A stretch of 40,548 nucleotides of DNA from Bacilli bacterium (GTDB lineage Bacteria > Bacillota_I > Bacilli_A > RF39 > UBA660), in the NCBI GenBank assembly GCA_022798795.1, contig JAAWNF010000005.1, positions 1 through 40,548 of the forward strand, in the 5' to 3' direction. Every line of letters begins with the position of its first letter. The stretch's first letter is position 1. Below, piece after piece: positions 1 through 7,815 of this stretch. The position numbers and the translations under genes are program-made. The notes beneath the pieces are model-generated. The model saw only the letters and a program-made list of their open reading frames with translations, was not told where the DNA came from and searched no databases.

Positions 1-75
1 CCCCTGTCAATTACAGGTTACAATCCTCTTATTAGAAACTATTTATAAACTGTCCAACTTTTGGGGTTCAGTTCA
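1..75. mobile_element. Right end of an IS3-family-like insertion sequence (partial)
   Basis: Positions 51-75 begin TGTCCAACTTTTGGGG and end CAGTTCA. Read on the other strand this gives a TGAACTG...CCCCAAAAGTTGGACA end, which resembles the terminal inverted repeats of IS3-family (IS150-group) elements as I remember them. Bases 1-50 would be the inner end of that element. No transposase coding is visible because the window starts here. The end lies 6 bp past the stop codon of the neighbouring minus-strand gene. The identification rests on recall of the repeat, so it is moderate. Confidence 0.5.
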
Positions 76-81
76 ATTTAG

Positions 82-1008
82 CTATTTTGCTTCTATGTAA
101 ACAGTTTTATCGAATTCATGTTGTGTCAAGTCAATTTTTTGTAATTCTTCTGTTGAGATAAGGAAAAAATCATGTAGCAAGAGATTTTCTTTCGTTGATA
201 CAACAGGGTCATCCCAAGTAAGGTCTAGATGATACCAAACACCATCAATATATGCGAAATTCCAAACATGATTGGTACTTGAAATTTTATAATTTTTGAT
301 TCCTAATTTATTTAAAAATAAAGCCATTGCATCACTATAACCACTGCATAATGCTTTTCCTTTTATGAGTGGGCCAATTGCTTTGTGTGATGGCTCCTGT
401 AAATTTAATTGTTTGTTGTTTTTTATCGCATCAGCTCGTTCTTCATCATAAATACTATGTTCAATAATGTAATCATGAATTGCCTCTACCTTTTTTCTTA
501 AAGACATATCATCTGTTAGAACTTCATTCATGATATCTTCTGTAATATTATTTAATTCATTTTGTTCAGATGTAGAGTATAAACGTATTGTTTCAATGGT
601 TACTTTTCCTAAGTTATTTAGTGTAATATATAATTTATCATAAGAATTATAGGGATGTACAAAGTTATTAATGCTTGATAGAGTAGCAGAATCATTTGCT
701 AATTCTTTTACATCTGCCATACAATTTGGATATATATCATTTTCACAATAGAAACTAAAATTGTTCCAACCTCGGTTTAAATAAGTATAAATAATATTTT
801 TTAAATCTTGTTTTGTTGTTGGTTGAAAATTATCTGTTTCTTGTACAAAAGAAAAATTATTTTCAAGTGCATATTGATTTTTTTCTTGAATTATAATTTC
901 TTTTTTATAAATAAAATTATTTAATATAAACGTTACGATTGGTTTATGAAATATTCCAATTGTAGCAGAAAGACCAATTAAAATTAGGAAGGAAAACATT
1001 TTCTTCAT
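82..1008 (-). CDS. Membrane-anchored transglutaminase-like protein
   Basis: A 308-residue protein with one N-terminal hydrophobic segment (about residues 5-22, signal anchor or signal peptide) and a C-terminal transglutaminase-like (papain-fold) domain. The likely catalytic triad is visible: Cys221 in KALCSGYSDA, His247 in STNHVWN and Asp262 in YHLDLTWDDP. Such domains are cysteine peptidases or cross-linking enzymes, and here the domain would lie outside the membrane. The start at 1008 (MKKMF) was chosen over an upstream in-frame codon because GGTGATAAG sits just before it. The stop is 6 bp from the insertion-sequence end, so the gene appears complete. The substrate is unknown. Confidence 0.75.
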   Translation of the reverse strand: MKKMFSFLILIGLSATIGIFHKPIVTFILNNFIYKKEIIIQEKNQYALENNFSFVQETDNFQPTTKQDLKNIIYTYLNRGWNNFSFYCENDIYPNCMADVKELANDSATLSSINNFVHPYNSYDKLYITLNNLGKVTIETIRLYSTSEQNELNNITEDIMNEVLTDDMSLRKKVEAIHDYIIEHSIYDEERADAIKNNKQLNLQEPSHKAIGPLIKGKALCSGYSDAMALFLNKLGIKNYKISSTNHVWNFAYIDGVWYHLDLTWDDPVVSTKENLLLHDFFLISTEELQKIDLTQHEFDKTVYIEAK

Positions 1009-1069
1009 CTTATCACCACTTTTATTATACAACAAAAATTAAAAAATTATAAAAAAAGAAGTAAAAATT

Positions 1070-1333
1070 TTACTCCATAGCATTAACTTTTTTTGTTAAT
1101 CTTGATTTATTACGAGCACAAGTATTTGATGCAACAACACCTTTAGAAGCTGCCTTGTCAATTCTCTTAATAGCAGTTTTCAAATTTTCTGTTGCTTTTT
1201 CTTTGTTATTTTCATTTACTGCTTTTTCTACATTTTTAATAGCAGTTCTCATACTTGCTTTGTATTCATTATTTCCTACTTTTTGTTTTGCGATTTGTTT
1301 TACTTTTTTCTTCGCATTTTTCATGTTTGGCAT
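1070..1333 (-). CDS. rpsT: 30S ribosomal protein S20
   Basis: An 87-residue basic protein beginning MPNMKNAKKKVKQ with the SMRTAIKNVEKAV and LKTAIKRIDKAASKGV helices typical of S20, a primary 16S rRNA binder of the small subunit. Length matches the family (about 85-90). The start at 1333 is set by AGAGGTGG 8 nt upstream; an earlier in-frame codon adds seven residues with no site of its own. It has its own promoter and is divergent from gpr. Confidence 0.95.
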   Translation of the reverse strand: MPNMKNAKKKVKQIAKQKVGNNEYKASMRTAIKNVEKAVNENNKEKATENLKTAIKRIDKAASKGVVASNTCARNKSRLTKKVNAME

Positions 1334-1368
1334 AGTTTCACCACCTCTCAGCAAACTCAGTACTTATA

Positions 1369-1397
1369 ATTTTAACGCATAATCTTAAAAAAAGCAA
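1369..1397 (-). promoter_or_regulatory. Probable promoter of rpsT
   Basis: On the minus strand, TTGCTT (1392-1397) and TAAAAT (1369-1374) are separated by 17 bp, about 36 bp upstream of the rpsT start. It lies in the short divergent gap shared with gpr. Confidence 0.5.
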
Positions 1398-1439
1398 TAA
1401 AATAATGAATTTTCGGGAAAAATATGTATGGGTGATAAG

Positions 1440-2471
1440 ATGAAACATGAAGTGGATTTAAAAAATTATACAATTCGTACAGATTTGGCACTTGAATCAA
1501 TAGAGAATAATAGTATTGAAAAGGTAAAACAGGAATTTGAAACGATAAATGAAGTTAAAGTCACAACAACATACTTGGATGAACAGAATGGAAAAAAAAT
1601 AGCTAAAAAATCAGGAATTTATATTACTATTGAATTTGAAGATGTTACAGACCATGATAATTTATTAAATGTAAAAGAAATTTTTTCAAATAAATTAAAA
1701 TTTATATTAGAAAAGGAGCACATTAAAGAAAATGACATGGGATTAATTATTGGTTTAGGAAATGAAAATTCTACTCCTGATGCCTTAGGACCTTTAACAA
1801 TAGATAAAATTATTGTAACAAATCCACTTTATTTGTATGGAGAACTAGAAGAAGGATATCGAAGAGTGTGTGCAATTAGTCCTGGAGTTACTGGTGAAAC
1901 AGGAATAGAAACAAGTGATTTTATTAAATATATGATTGATTGTGTAAAACCACAATTTGTAATTGTAATAGATGCTTTGGCGAGTGGTTCTATTGAAAGA
2001 GTCAATCGAACAATACAAATGACAGATACAGGAATAGCACCTGGTAGTGGTATAGGAAACAAAAGAAAAGAAGTGAGCAAAGAGTTGTATGGAATTCCTG
2101 TTATTGCAATTGGAATTCCAACAGTAGTAGATGCGATTACTATTGTAGCAGATACAATAAAGTATATGCAAAAGCAATATACATATTCAAAGCAGAATCA
2201 TAATCAACCAAAGAATAAACTTATCCTTTCTTATCAATCAAATTATTTGAAAGCAAAGATAGAAGAAAATAAAGAAGATAATAAACAATTATTAGGACTT
2301 GTTGGCGGATTAGATGATGTTGAAATTAAACAGTTATTATTTGAGGTATTAACACCTATTGGCTATAATTTTATGGTGACTCCGAAAGAAGTTGATTTTG
2401 TTATGGAAAAATTGAGTGAGGTAATTGGAGAGGGCATTAATCTTGCATTGCATAAAGCAATAAAAGATTGA
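1440..2471 (+). CDS. gpr: Germination protease (GPR endopeptidase)
   Basis: A 343-residue spore protease of family A25. GPR is made as a zymogen in the forespore and degrades small acid-soluble spore proteins at germination. The N-terminus MKHEVDLKNYTIRTDLALE contains the conserved (I/V)RTDLA motif around the propeptide cleavage region. The core motifs GLGNENSTPDALGP, SPGVTGETGIET, VIDALAS and GIAPGSGIGNKR are intact. The start at 1440 follows GGGTGATAAG; an in-frame ATG 12 nt upstream lacks a site. It heads a tightly spaced run of genes to 5893. It is strong evidence that the source organism forms endospores. Confidence 0.95.
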   Translation: MKHEVDLKNYTIRTDLALESIENNSIEKVKQEFETINEVKVTTTYLDEQNGKKIAKKSGIYITIEFEDVTDHDNLLNVKEIFSNKLKFILEKEHIKENDMGLIIGLGNENSTPDALGPLTIDKIIVTNPLYLYGELEEGYRRVCAISPGVTGETGIETSDFIKYMIDCVKPQFVIVIDALASGSIERVNRTIQMTDTGIAPGSGIGNKRKEVSKELYGIPVIAIGIPTVVDAITIVADTIKYMQKQYTYSKQNHNQPKNKLILSYQSNYLKAKIEENKEDNKQLLGLVGGLDDVEIKQLLFEVLTPIGYNFMVTPKEVDFVMEKLSEVIGEGINLALHKAIKD

Positions 2472-2524
2472 CTTATGTTTGTTTTGTGATAGAATATATT
2501 TTTAATAAAGAGGCGATGATTAGT

Positions 2525-3313
2525 GTGGAAAAATTTTTATATGATATTTTAAATGAAACAGAAAAAGCATCTATTAAGCATACAGAATTTATTAGTACTA
2601 TAATATTAACTGAATTAGAACAAACAATGCATTTTTCTTTTGAACATCGTAAAATTATTACTCCAACAGCTTTTATGGTTTCGCTATTGACTGATGTAAA
2701 TTTTTCATGTCGATTTTTATTAATTCAATTGTTAGAAAAATATCATGTAAATGAAAGAGATTTGTTGTTATATTTAACAACCAATTTGTATTCTTTAACA
2801 CCTGGGACAATAGAAGAAAAAAATCATATTGCAACATTATTATCTTTGCCTTATATTGAAACAATTTCCTCAGAAAAAAATTGCTATATTATAAGGACAA
2901 AATATGGGACAATAGAAATGCAGGTTTTAGAGGATTGGTTAAAAAAACATAAAATTTGTTTTGAACCAAAAAAATTTAATGGATTTTGTCATTATGCTGT
3001 AGAAAGCTTAGCACCATTATTGCCTGATGATTATATTACTACTAGTGAATTTTCTAATTTATTTGGTGGAATTTATTATCATTCTTACTATACATTGAAA
3101 AAAGGTGGAGTAATAGACCCTGCTCGAAATCTTTTTTATCCTGGAACTTGTTTTGAAGAAATTTTTAAACCGAATGTATTATTGCAATATCCTGCTTCTG
3201 AGTTACAAGAAAGATATCAAAACTATTTAAAAACGGCTACTCAAAAGGATTTAAATCTTTTGGATTCAGTATGTGCATTAGCAATGGAACAAAAAAGGAA
3301 AGTGTTAAAATGA
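2525..3313 (+). CDS. Unrecognised protein with possible Cys/His/Asp active site, paralogue 1
   Basis: A 262-residue protein I cannot assign to a named family. Its C-terminal half has Cys155-His156 (FNGFCHYAVESLAP), His186 (GGIYYHSYYTL) and Asp198 (GGVIDPARN) in the order and spacing of papain-fold or transglutaminase-like enzymes; this is an inference from pattern only. The N-terminal half is helical and leucine-rich with no motif I know. It shares this architecture with the genes at 4411 and 5174. The GTG start at 2525 follows AGAGGCGAT by 7 nt; ATG 2516 sits too close to that site. It is 53 bp after gpr, and its stop overlaps the next start by 4 nt, suggesting translational coupling. Confidence 0.7.
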   Translation: MEKFLYDILNETEKASIKHTEFISTIILTELEQTMHFSFEHRKIITPTAFMVSLLTDVNFSCRFLLIQLLEKYHVNERDLLLYLTTNLYSLTPGTIEEKNHIATLLSLPYIETISSEKNCYIIRTKYGTIEMQVLEDWLKKHKICFEPKKFNGFCHYAVESLAPLLPDDYITTSEFSNLFGGIYYHSYYTLKKGGVIDPARNLFYPGTCFEEIFKPNVLLQYPASELQERYQNYLKTATQKDLNLLDSVCALAMEQKRKVLK

Positions 3314-4407
3314 GAGGAAAAGTTTATGTAGTAACAGATGGACAAGCTGGCTCATGTGGTAAAGGAAAACTATCTGGTTACCTTGCCAGAAAATTAGATG
3401 TAGATGTAACAATCAATCATAATATGCCAAATGCTGGACATACATTTGTTTATGATGATGGCAGAAAGATAGTAACCCATCATTTACCAATTGGAGTAGT
3501 AAATCCAAGAACAACATTATTAATAGGAGCAGGAGCTGTTATTAACCCTGATATTTTATACAAAGAGTTAGAAGAAAACAAAGATTTAATCAATGGAAGA
3601 ATGATTTATATTCATGAACGAGCTGCTGTTGTTTTTGATAAACATATTGCCTTTGAAAGAGAAAATATTCGCTCTGGAAGTACTTTTCAAGGTTCTGCAG
3701 CAGCAAATGCAGAAAAAGCGCTTCGAATTCCAGGTACTATTTTAGCAAAAGATTATCCTTGGAAAGGTAAAATATATATCTATGATGATAATTTCTTTTT
3801 TAGACTTAGAAACAATGGTCTTTCAGTACTCATTGAAATGAGTCAAGGATTTGACTTAGATATTAATCATGGGCTTCCATACCCTTATACAACAAGTAGG
3901 GGTTGTACAATTACAGATGCCTTAGCTGATTGTGGAATTCCTTATAATGATGATATTACATCTTATATGGTATTTCGCCCATATCCAATTCGAATCAGTA
4001 ATGATTCTGTGGAAGGTAAAATTTATACGGGTGATTATGCTGGGAGTAGAGAGATTTCTTGGGAAGAAGTTTGCGAGAGAGCGGGCTTAGATTATACAGA
4101 GGAGTATACAACAGTTACTAAAAAAAGGAGAAGAGTGTTTGAGTTTAGTTGGAGTAGATTTTATAATGCGATAGAAGCAAATAATCCTGATTATTTGATT
4201 CTTAATTTTGCACAATATCTAGATGGAACAATTTTAGAAAGTACTAATGTAGAGCAAGTTGTAAATTCTTCTTCTGTTATGGGGATGTGCACGACTATCA
4301 AAACTTTATATGATAAAGATGTTATTATGATAGGAACAGGTGCCAAAGAAAGTGAAATAATTGATTTTTCAAATCAAAAAGGAAAAGTTTATGTAAAAAG
4401 GAGTTAA
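3310..4407 (+). CDS. Adenylosuccinate synthetase-family protein, PurZ-like
   Basis: A 365-residue member of the PurA superfamily, shorter than ordinary PurA (about 430). The P-loop reads GQAGSCGKGK (residues 11-20) where PurA has GxQWGDEGKGK, so the catalytic Asp is replaced by Ser15. NAGHT with His44, HHLPIG, LIGAGAV, SQGFDLDINHG, TTSRG and KKRRR correspond to PurA motifs in order. The nucleotide-binding loop is altered (RSGSTFQGSAAANAEKALR) and the TKLDVLDG base-binding motif is replaced by NFAQYLDG. As I recall, phage PurZ, which condenses Asp with dGMP for 2-aminoadenine DNA, also carries this Asp-to-Ser change. No other Z-genome gene is nearby, so the substrate is open. The start at 3310 follows AAGGAAAG and overlaps the previous stop. 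Confidence 0.75.
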   Translation: MRGKVYVVTDGQAGSCGKGKLSGYLARKLDVDVTINHNMPNAGHTFVYDDGRKIVTHHLPIGVVNPRTTLLIGAGAVINPDILYKELEENKDLINGRMIYIHERAAVVFDKHIAFERENIRSGSTFQGSAAANAEKALRIPGTILAKDYPWKGKIYIYDDNFFFRLRNNGLSVLIEMSQGFDLDINHGLPYPYTTSRGCTITDALADCGIPYNDDITSYMVFRPYPIRISNDSVEGKIYTGDYAGSREISWEEVCERAGLDYTEEYTTVTKKRRRVFEFSWSRFYNAIEANNPDYLILNFAQYLDGTILESTNVEQVVNSSSVMGMCTTIKTLYDKDVIMIGTGAKESEIIDFSNQKGKVYVKRS

Positions 4408-4410
4408 TTT

Positions 4411-5190
4411 ATGAGTCTTTTAAATCAGATACTTCAGGAAAATGAGACCATATTTGTAGAACAGGATAGAATGATTTGTGAAAAAATATTAAGAGAATTA
4501 GAAATCATTTATCAAATTCCTTTTCTAGGGTTTCATGGTCGGTCAAACGTCATGATGATTCTTTCTTTTTTTTAACTTTCTGGAAATGAAAATTTTAGAA
4601 ATACAGTATTTCATTTCATGGAAAAGTATTCTTTGAATAAGCGAGCATTTTTAAATCATTTAATTAGTGAAATTTATCCCCCAGATTATTTGGAACATCT
4701 AAGAGCTTTACCAAATTGTTTGGCACTAAGTCAGGAACCAGACCATTATAGGCTTAAAACATCCTTTGGAACGCTAAAATTATATCGTTTAACTGATATG
4801 ATTTCCTTTCAAAATGTTCAATACGTTTTACAAACAGAAGATATGCATGGAAAATGTCATACAGTTGTGGAAGCTGTTGCACCTTATTTTCCAAATGCTT
4901 TGATTACAACAAGTAAACTAGGAACATTATTTGGTGGAACCTATTATCATTCTTATATGACTTTAGAAGATGGAAGTGGAGTGATGGATTTTTCTAGGAA
5001 TACTTTTTTTAAGGATACCTGTTTTGAAGATGTGTTTAGGCCAGAAGTTATATTACAATATAAAGCAAGTGAATTAAAAGAGCGTTTTTTAGAATTTCAA
5101 AGAAATAATTCAGACCTTGTGAATGGATTTTATCCAGTTTTACAGTTGGCACTGAAAGAAGAGGTAGAAAGAAATGGAAAAAATATATAA
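4411..5190 (+). pseudogene. Paralogue 2 of the Cys/His/Asp family, interrupted by an in-frame TAA
   Basis: An ATG at 4411 with a good site (AAAAGGAGT) opens a frame matching the N-terminal half of the 2525 gene. It stops at TAA 4573-4575 after a run of T. The same frame resumes at once (LSGNENFRNTVFHFMEKY) and continues to 5190 with the family's C-terminal domain, including Cys-His (GKCHTVVEAVAP), His (GGTYYHSYMTL) and Asp (GVMDFSRN). Both parts share one frame, so a nonsense change fits better than an indel. The internal ATG at 4618 has no ribosome binding site, so independent expression of the C-terminal part is doubtful. Confidence 0.7.
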
Positions 5191-5893
5191 AAGTAAAAAA
5201 CAAGAATCAGAATATTGGCAATATTATAATGAAATGCATGCTGGAAAGTTTCTTTCTTTTGTTCAAGAAATAATGGGAGAATCTGTTTACTATGGAGAGT
5301 CTAGAACTTCTTTGGAACGTGTTTCTTATTTGCTTGAGCATTTGAAGGGAGATGCATTAATTAATACAATTTCTTTTTATTTTCAAGAATATTCGATAGA
5401 GGAAAAGGGAATCATACTAACTTTACTTCAGATACTTTCAAAATATCCATATGGTAATAGTACTGCTTCCATGATGGAGGCATATAAAAAATTGCCAATG
5501 ATTGAAGATGTTTGTCCAAAAACACACGGTGTTGAAATAAAAACGACAAGTGGTGTGATTACAGTTTATCGTGCTATGGAAGCTTTAACTAAGCAAAGTG
5601 GTACTTTAAGAAGTTACCAAGCAATTAAAAAGTCTGATGTTTCTTTAAGGAAGATACTTTTAAATTCTCGTTTTATAGAGGATACTGTCATTAGTTGTCT
5701 TATGCCTAGAATGTTTGGTGGATTTTCTTATGAATATTATATAAAACTAATAAAAGAGAATGGATATTTGGATTTGAGACGTAATTGTTTTTATTCAAAA
5801 AGTGACTTTGAGGAATATTTTAATCCAAAGATTTTAATGAGAAGAAAAGGGAAGAATTTAAAAACAGATATTCCCCCTTTATTTAAAAAATAA
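5174..5893 (+). CDS. Paralogue 3 of the same family, active-site residues lost
   Basis: A 239-residue protein with the same overall plan as the 2525 and 4411 genes. In the aligned positions Cys-His is replaced by Ile168-Glu169 (SRFIEDTVIS) and the second His by Glu187 (FGGFSYEYYIKL), while Asp200 in GYLDLRRN is kept. If the family is enzymatic, this copy should be inactive and may be regulatory or structural. The start overlaps the end of paralogue 2 by 17 nt and follows GAGGTAGAAAG. It is the last gene of the run from gpr, closed by a terminator. Confidence 0.65.
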   Translation: MEKIYKSKKQESEYWQYYNEMHAGKFLSFVQEIMGESVYYGESRTSLERVSYLLEHLKGDALINTISFYFQEYSIEEKGIILTLLQILSKYPYGNSTASMMEAYKKLPMIEDVCPKTHGVEIKTTSGVITVYRAMEALTKQSGTLRSYQAIKKSDVSLRKILLNSRFIEDTVISCLMPRMFGGFSYEYYIKLIKENGYLDLRRNCFYSKSDFEEYFNPKILMRRKGKNLKTDIPPLFKK

Positions 5894-5922
5894 AAATCCG
5901 ATAGAAATATAGGATTTTTTTT
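5892..5922 (+). terminator. Rho-independent terminator of the gpr-to-5893 operon
   Basis: AAAAATCC (5892-5899) pairs with GGATTTTT (5912-5919) around a 12-nt loop and runs into T residues, directly at the stop codon of paralogue 3. Confidence 0.7.
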
Positions 5923-5939
5923 GTTATATAGTTGTTTCA

Positions 5940-5969
5940 TTGTAGTACTATCTAAAAACATGTTATAAT
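5940..5969 (+). promoter_or_regulatory. Promoter of nfo
   Basis: TTGTAG (5940-5945), an 18-bp spacer, and TATAAT (5964-5969) preceded by TG-T, giving an extended -10. It lies 24 bp upstream of the nfo start. Confidence 0.55.
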
Positions 5970-5993
5970 AAAGAAAGAATTGGAGTGGTCATG

Positions 5994-6911
5994 ATGGAAG
6001 AATTATACATTGGTTCTCATGTTTCTTTTAAAAGAGAGGAACAGTTATTAGGGTCGGTGGTAGAAGCTTTATCATATGGGGCAAACACTTTTATGTTTTA
6101 TACAGGAGCACCGCAAAATACAGCAAGAGCAAGTATTGACTTAGAACTTACCTCTTTGGCTCATAAATTAATGCAAGAAAAAAATATAGATATTAAAAAG
6201 GTAGTAGTTCATGCACCTTATATTATTAATTTGGCAAATGATAATGAGAAATATGAATTTGCCATTCGCTTTTTAAAAGAGGAAATTGCTAGAGTAGAAA
6301 TGTTGGGAGTAGAACTTCTTGTTTTGCATCCTGGAAGTCATGTTGGATTAGGTTGTGAAAAGGGAATTGAAAATATAGTTAGAGCTTTGAATACTGTTGT
6401 TGACAGTAAAACTAATGTAAAAATATGTTTAGAAACGATGGCAGGAAAGGGAAGTGAATGTGGAAAAACATTTGAAGAAATTTCTCTTATTTTAAAAGGA
6501 GTTCGTTATCCAGATAAAATTGGAGTTTGTCTAGATACTTGTCATATTCATGACGCTGGATATTGTTTACATAATTTTGAAGAGATATTAACACAATTTG
6601 ACAATACAATAGGATTATCTAAATTATGGGTTTTGCATATGAACGATAGCAAAAATGAAGAAGGTAGTCATAAAGACAGACATGAAAATTTTGGGTTTGG
6701 GCATATTGGTTTTGAAAACTTAATGAATATAATGAATCATCCAAAATTAAAAGGAATTCCTAAAATATTAGAAACTCCTTATATTAGTGATACAGATAAT
6801 TGTAAAGAAAAGATTTATCCGCCTTATAAATTTGAAATAGAAATGATTAAAAATCAAAAATTGAATCATAATTTAATAGAAGATATTAGAAATTATTATA
6901 GAAAAGCTTGA
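5994..6911 (+). CDS. nfo: Endonuclease IV (apurinic/apyrimidinic endonuclease)
   Basis: A 305-residue Zn-dependent AP endonuclease of base excision repair with the TIM-barrel metal-ligand motifs in order: GSHVS, VHAPY, LHPGSHVG, LETMAGKG, CLDTCHIHDAGY, LHMNDSK, DRHENFGFGHIG and ILETPY. Length is slightly above the family's usual 280-300. The start at 5994 lies 8 nt after GGAG; ATG 5991 is also possible. It has its own promoter. Its 3' end overlaps the convergent gene by 16 nt. Confidence 0.93.
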   Translation: MEELYIGSHVSFKREEQLLGSVVEALSYGANTFMFYTGAPQNTARASIDLELTSLAHKLMQEKNIDIKKVVVHAPYIINLANDNEKYEFAIRFLKEEIARVEMLGVELLVLHPGSHVGLGCEKGIENIVRALNTVVDSKTNVKICLETMAGKGSECGKTFEEISLILKGVRYPDKIGVCLDTCHIHDAGYCLHNFEEILTQFDNTIGLSKLWVLHMNDSKNEEGSHKDRHENFGFGHIGFENLMNIMNHPKLKGIPKILETPYISDTDNCKEKIYPPYKFEIEMIKNQKLNHNLIEDIRNYYRKA

Positions 6912-7159
6912 TATTTTTGCTTCATGGTATAAAAAAGTTCTACTCCTTTTTCGTAAGTTGTAGGAGAGAGTTTTGTTTTTAATTCACGAAAAATTGGAGT
7001 AGGGTTTCCGTATAAAAAAACTTTCCAATTTTTTTTTAATTCCATGTATAAAATATCTATTTCCTCATCACATAGGGAAATAGAATTAGAATTACTAAAC
7101 TTTTTGATATCTTCTTTTGTAATTTTTTCTATATATTTTTGTAGCAATTGCTCTTTCAT
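6896..7159 (-). CDS. Small DUF2624-like protein
   Basis: An 87-residue soluble helical protein with no signal or membrane segment. The pattern ITKEDIKKFSNS, ISLCDEEIDILYMEL, and TKLSPTTYEKGVELFYTMKQKY resembles DUF2624, which in Bacillus lies beside nfo (yqfT next to yqfS, from memory). Here it is beside nfo but convergent with it. Start is set by GAGGTGAAAAT. Function is unknown; the family call is tentative. Confidence 0.55.
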   Translation of the reverse strand: MKEQLLQKYIEKITKEDIKKFSNSNSISLCDEEIDILYMELKKNWKVFLYGNPTPIFRELKTKLSPTTYEKGVELFYTMKQKYQAFL

Positions 7160-7242
7160 ATTTTCACCTCAGATTATTATATGTCAGATAAATAGAATAA
7201 TGTAGTAAATATTTCATAGAGTAATAATAAGGAGGAATTTAT

Positions 7243-7815
7243 ATGTTTGTTCCAAGTATAAACTATGTTCCACTTTTAAGTGTGGAAACTATGAATTTAC
7301 ATATTCAAAAATTATATAAAGGATATCTTGATAGATTAAAAAAAATAACAAGTGATGACCCTTTGTTTGCTGTACTCAATATTTCTAAATATCCACTTAA
7401 TGAACGGGGAGATATTTTATATAATGCAGGAGGCGTTTTAAATCATGAACTTTATTTTGAGGAATTGAATCAAAATGGAAGTCACGAGCCTAAGAATCAG
7501 TTAAAAGTAGCGATTGATAAACAATATGGGAGTTTTGAAAAATTTAAGCAAGAATTTATAAAAACAGCAAAACAGTTAGTTGGTTCTGGATATACTTTTT
7601 TGGTACTTCAAAATAAAGAGTTGAATATCGTAAACATGAGCAATCAAGAAACTCCATATTCCTATGATATGATACCACTTATGAATATTGATTTGTGGGA
7701 ACATGCATATTATTTAGATTATAAGACAAATAAAGATGCTTATATAGAAGCTTTTTTTAAACTATTAGATTTTGATGTGATTGAGAATCGGTATGAGCAA
7801 GCCACTCAAAATTAA
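7243..7815 (+). CDS. Fe/Mn superoxide dismutase
   Basis: A 190-residue protein of the iron/manganese superoxide dismutase family, which converts superoxide to peroxide and oxygen in the cytoplasm. All four metal ligands can be placed: His20 (MNLHIQKLYKGYLD), His68 (VLNHELYFEEL), Asp150 and His154 (DLWEHAYYLDY). The usual K-H-H after the first ligand reads K-L-Y, so it is somewhat divergent, and I cannot tell the metal. The start follows AAGGAGGAATTTAT. Its last 23 nt overlap the penicillin-binding protein gene, so the two are probably cotranscribed. Confidence 0.85.
   Translation: MFVPSINYVPLLSVETMNLHIQKLYKGYLDRLKKITSDDPLFAVLNISKYPLNERGDILYNAGGVLNHELYFEELNQNGSHEPKNQLKVAIDKQYGSFEKFKQEFIKTAKQLVGSGYTFLVLQNKELNIVNMSNQETPYSYDMIPLMNIDLWEHAYYLDYKTNKDAYIEAFFKLLDFDVIENRYEQATQN

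Noticed and set aside
1377-1410. SigF/SigG promoter upstream of gpr
   Set aside because: GCATA at 1377-1381 fits a -35, but no good -10 lies at the needed distance.
4573-4575. Stop-codon readthrough or recoding in paralogue 2
   Set aside because: No stimulatory structure is evident, TAA is the commonest stop in neighbouring genes, and other genes use all three stops normally. A nonsense change is simpler.
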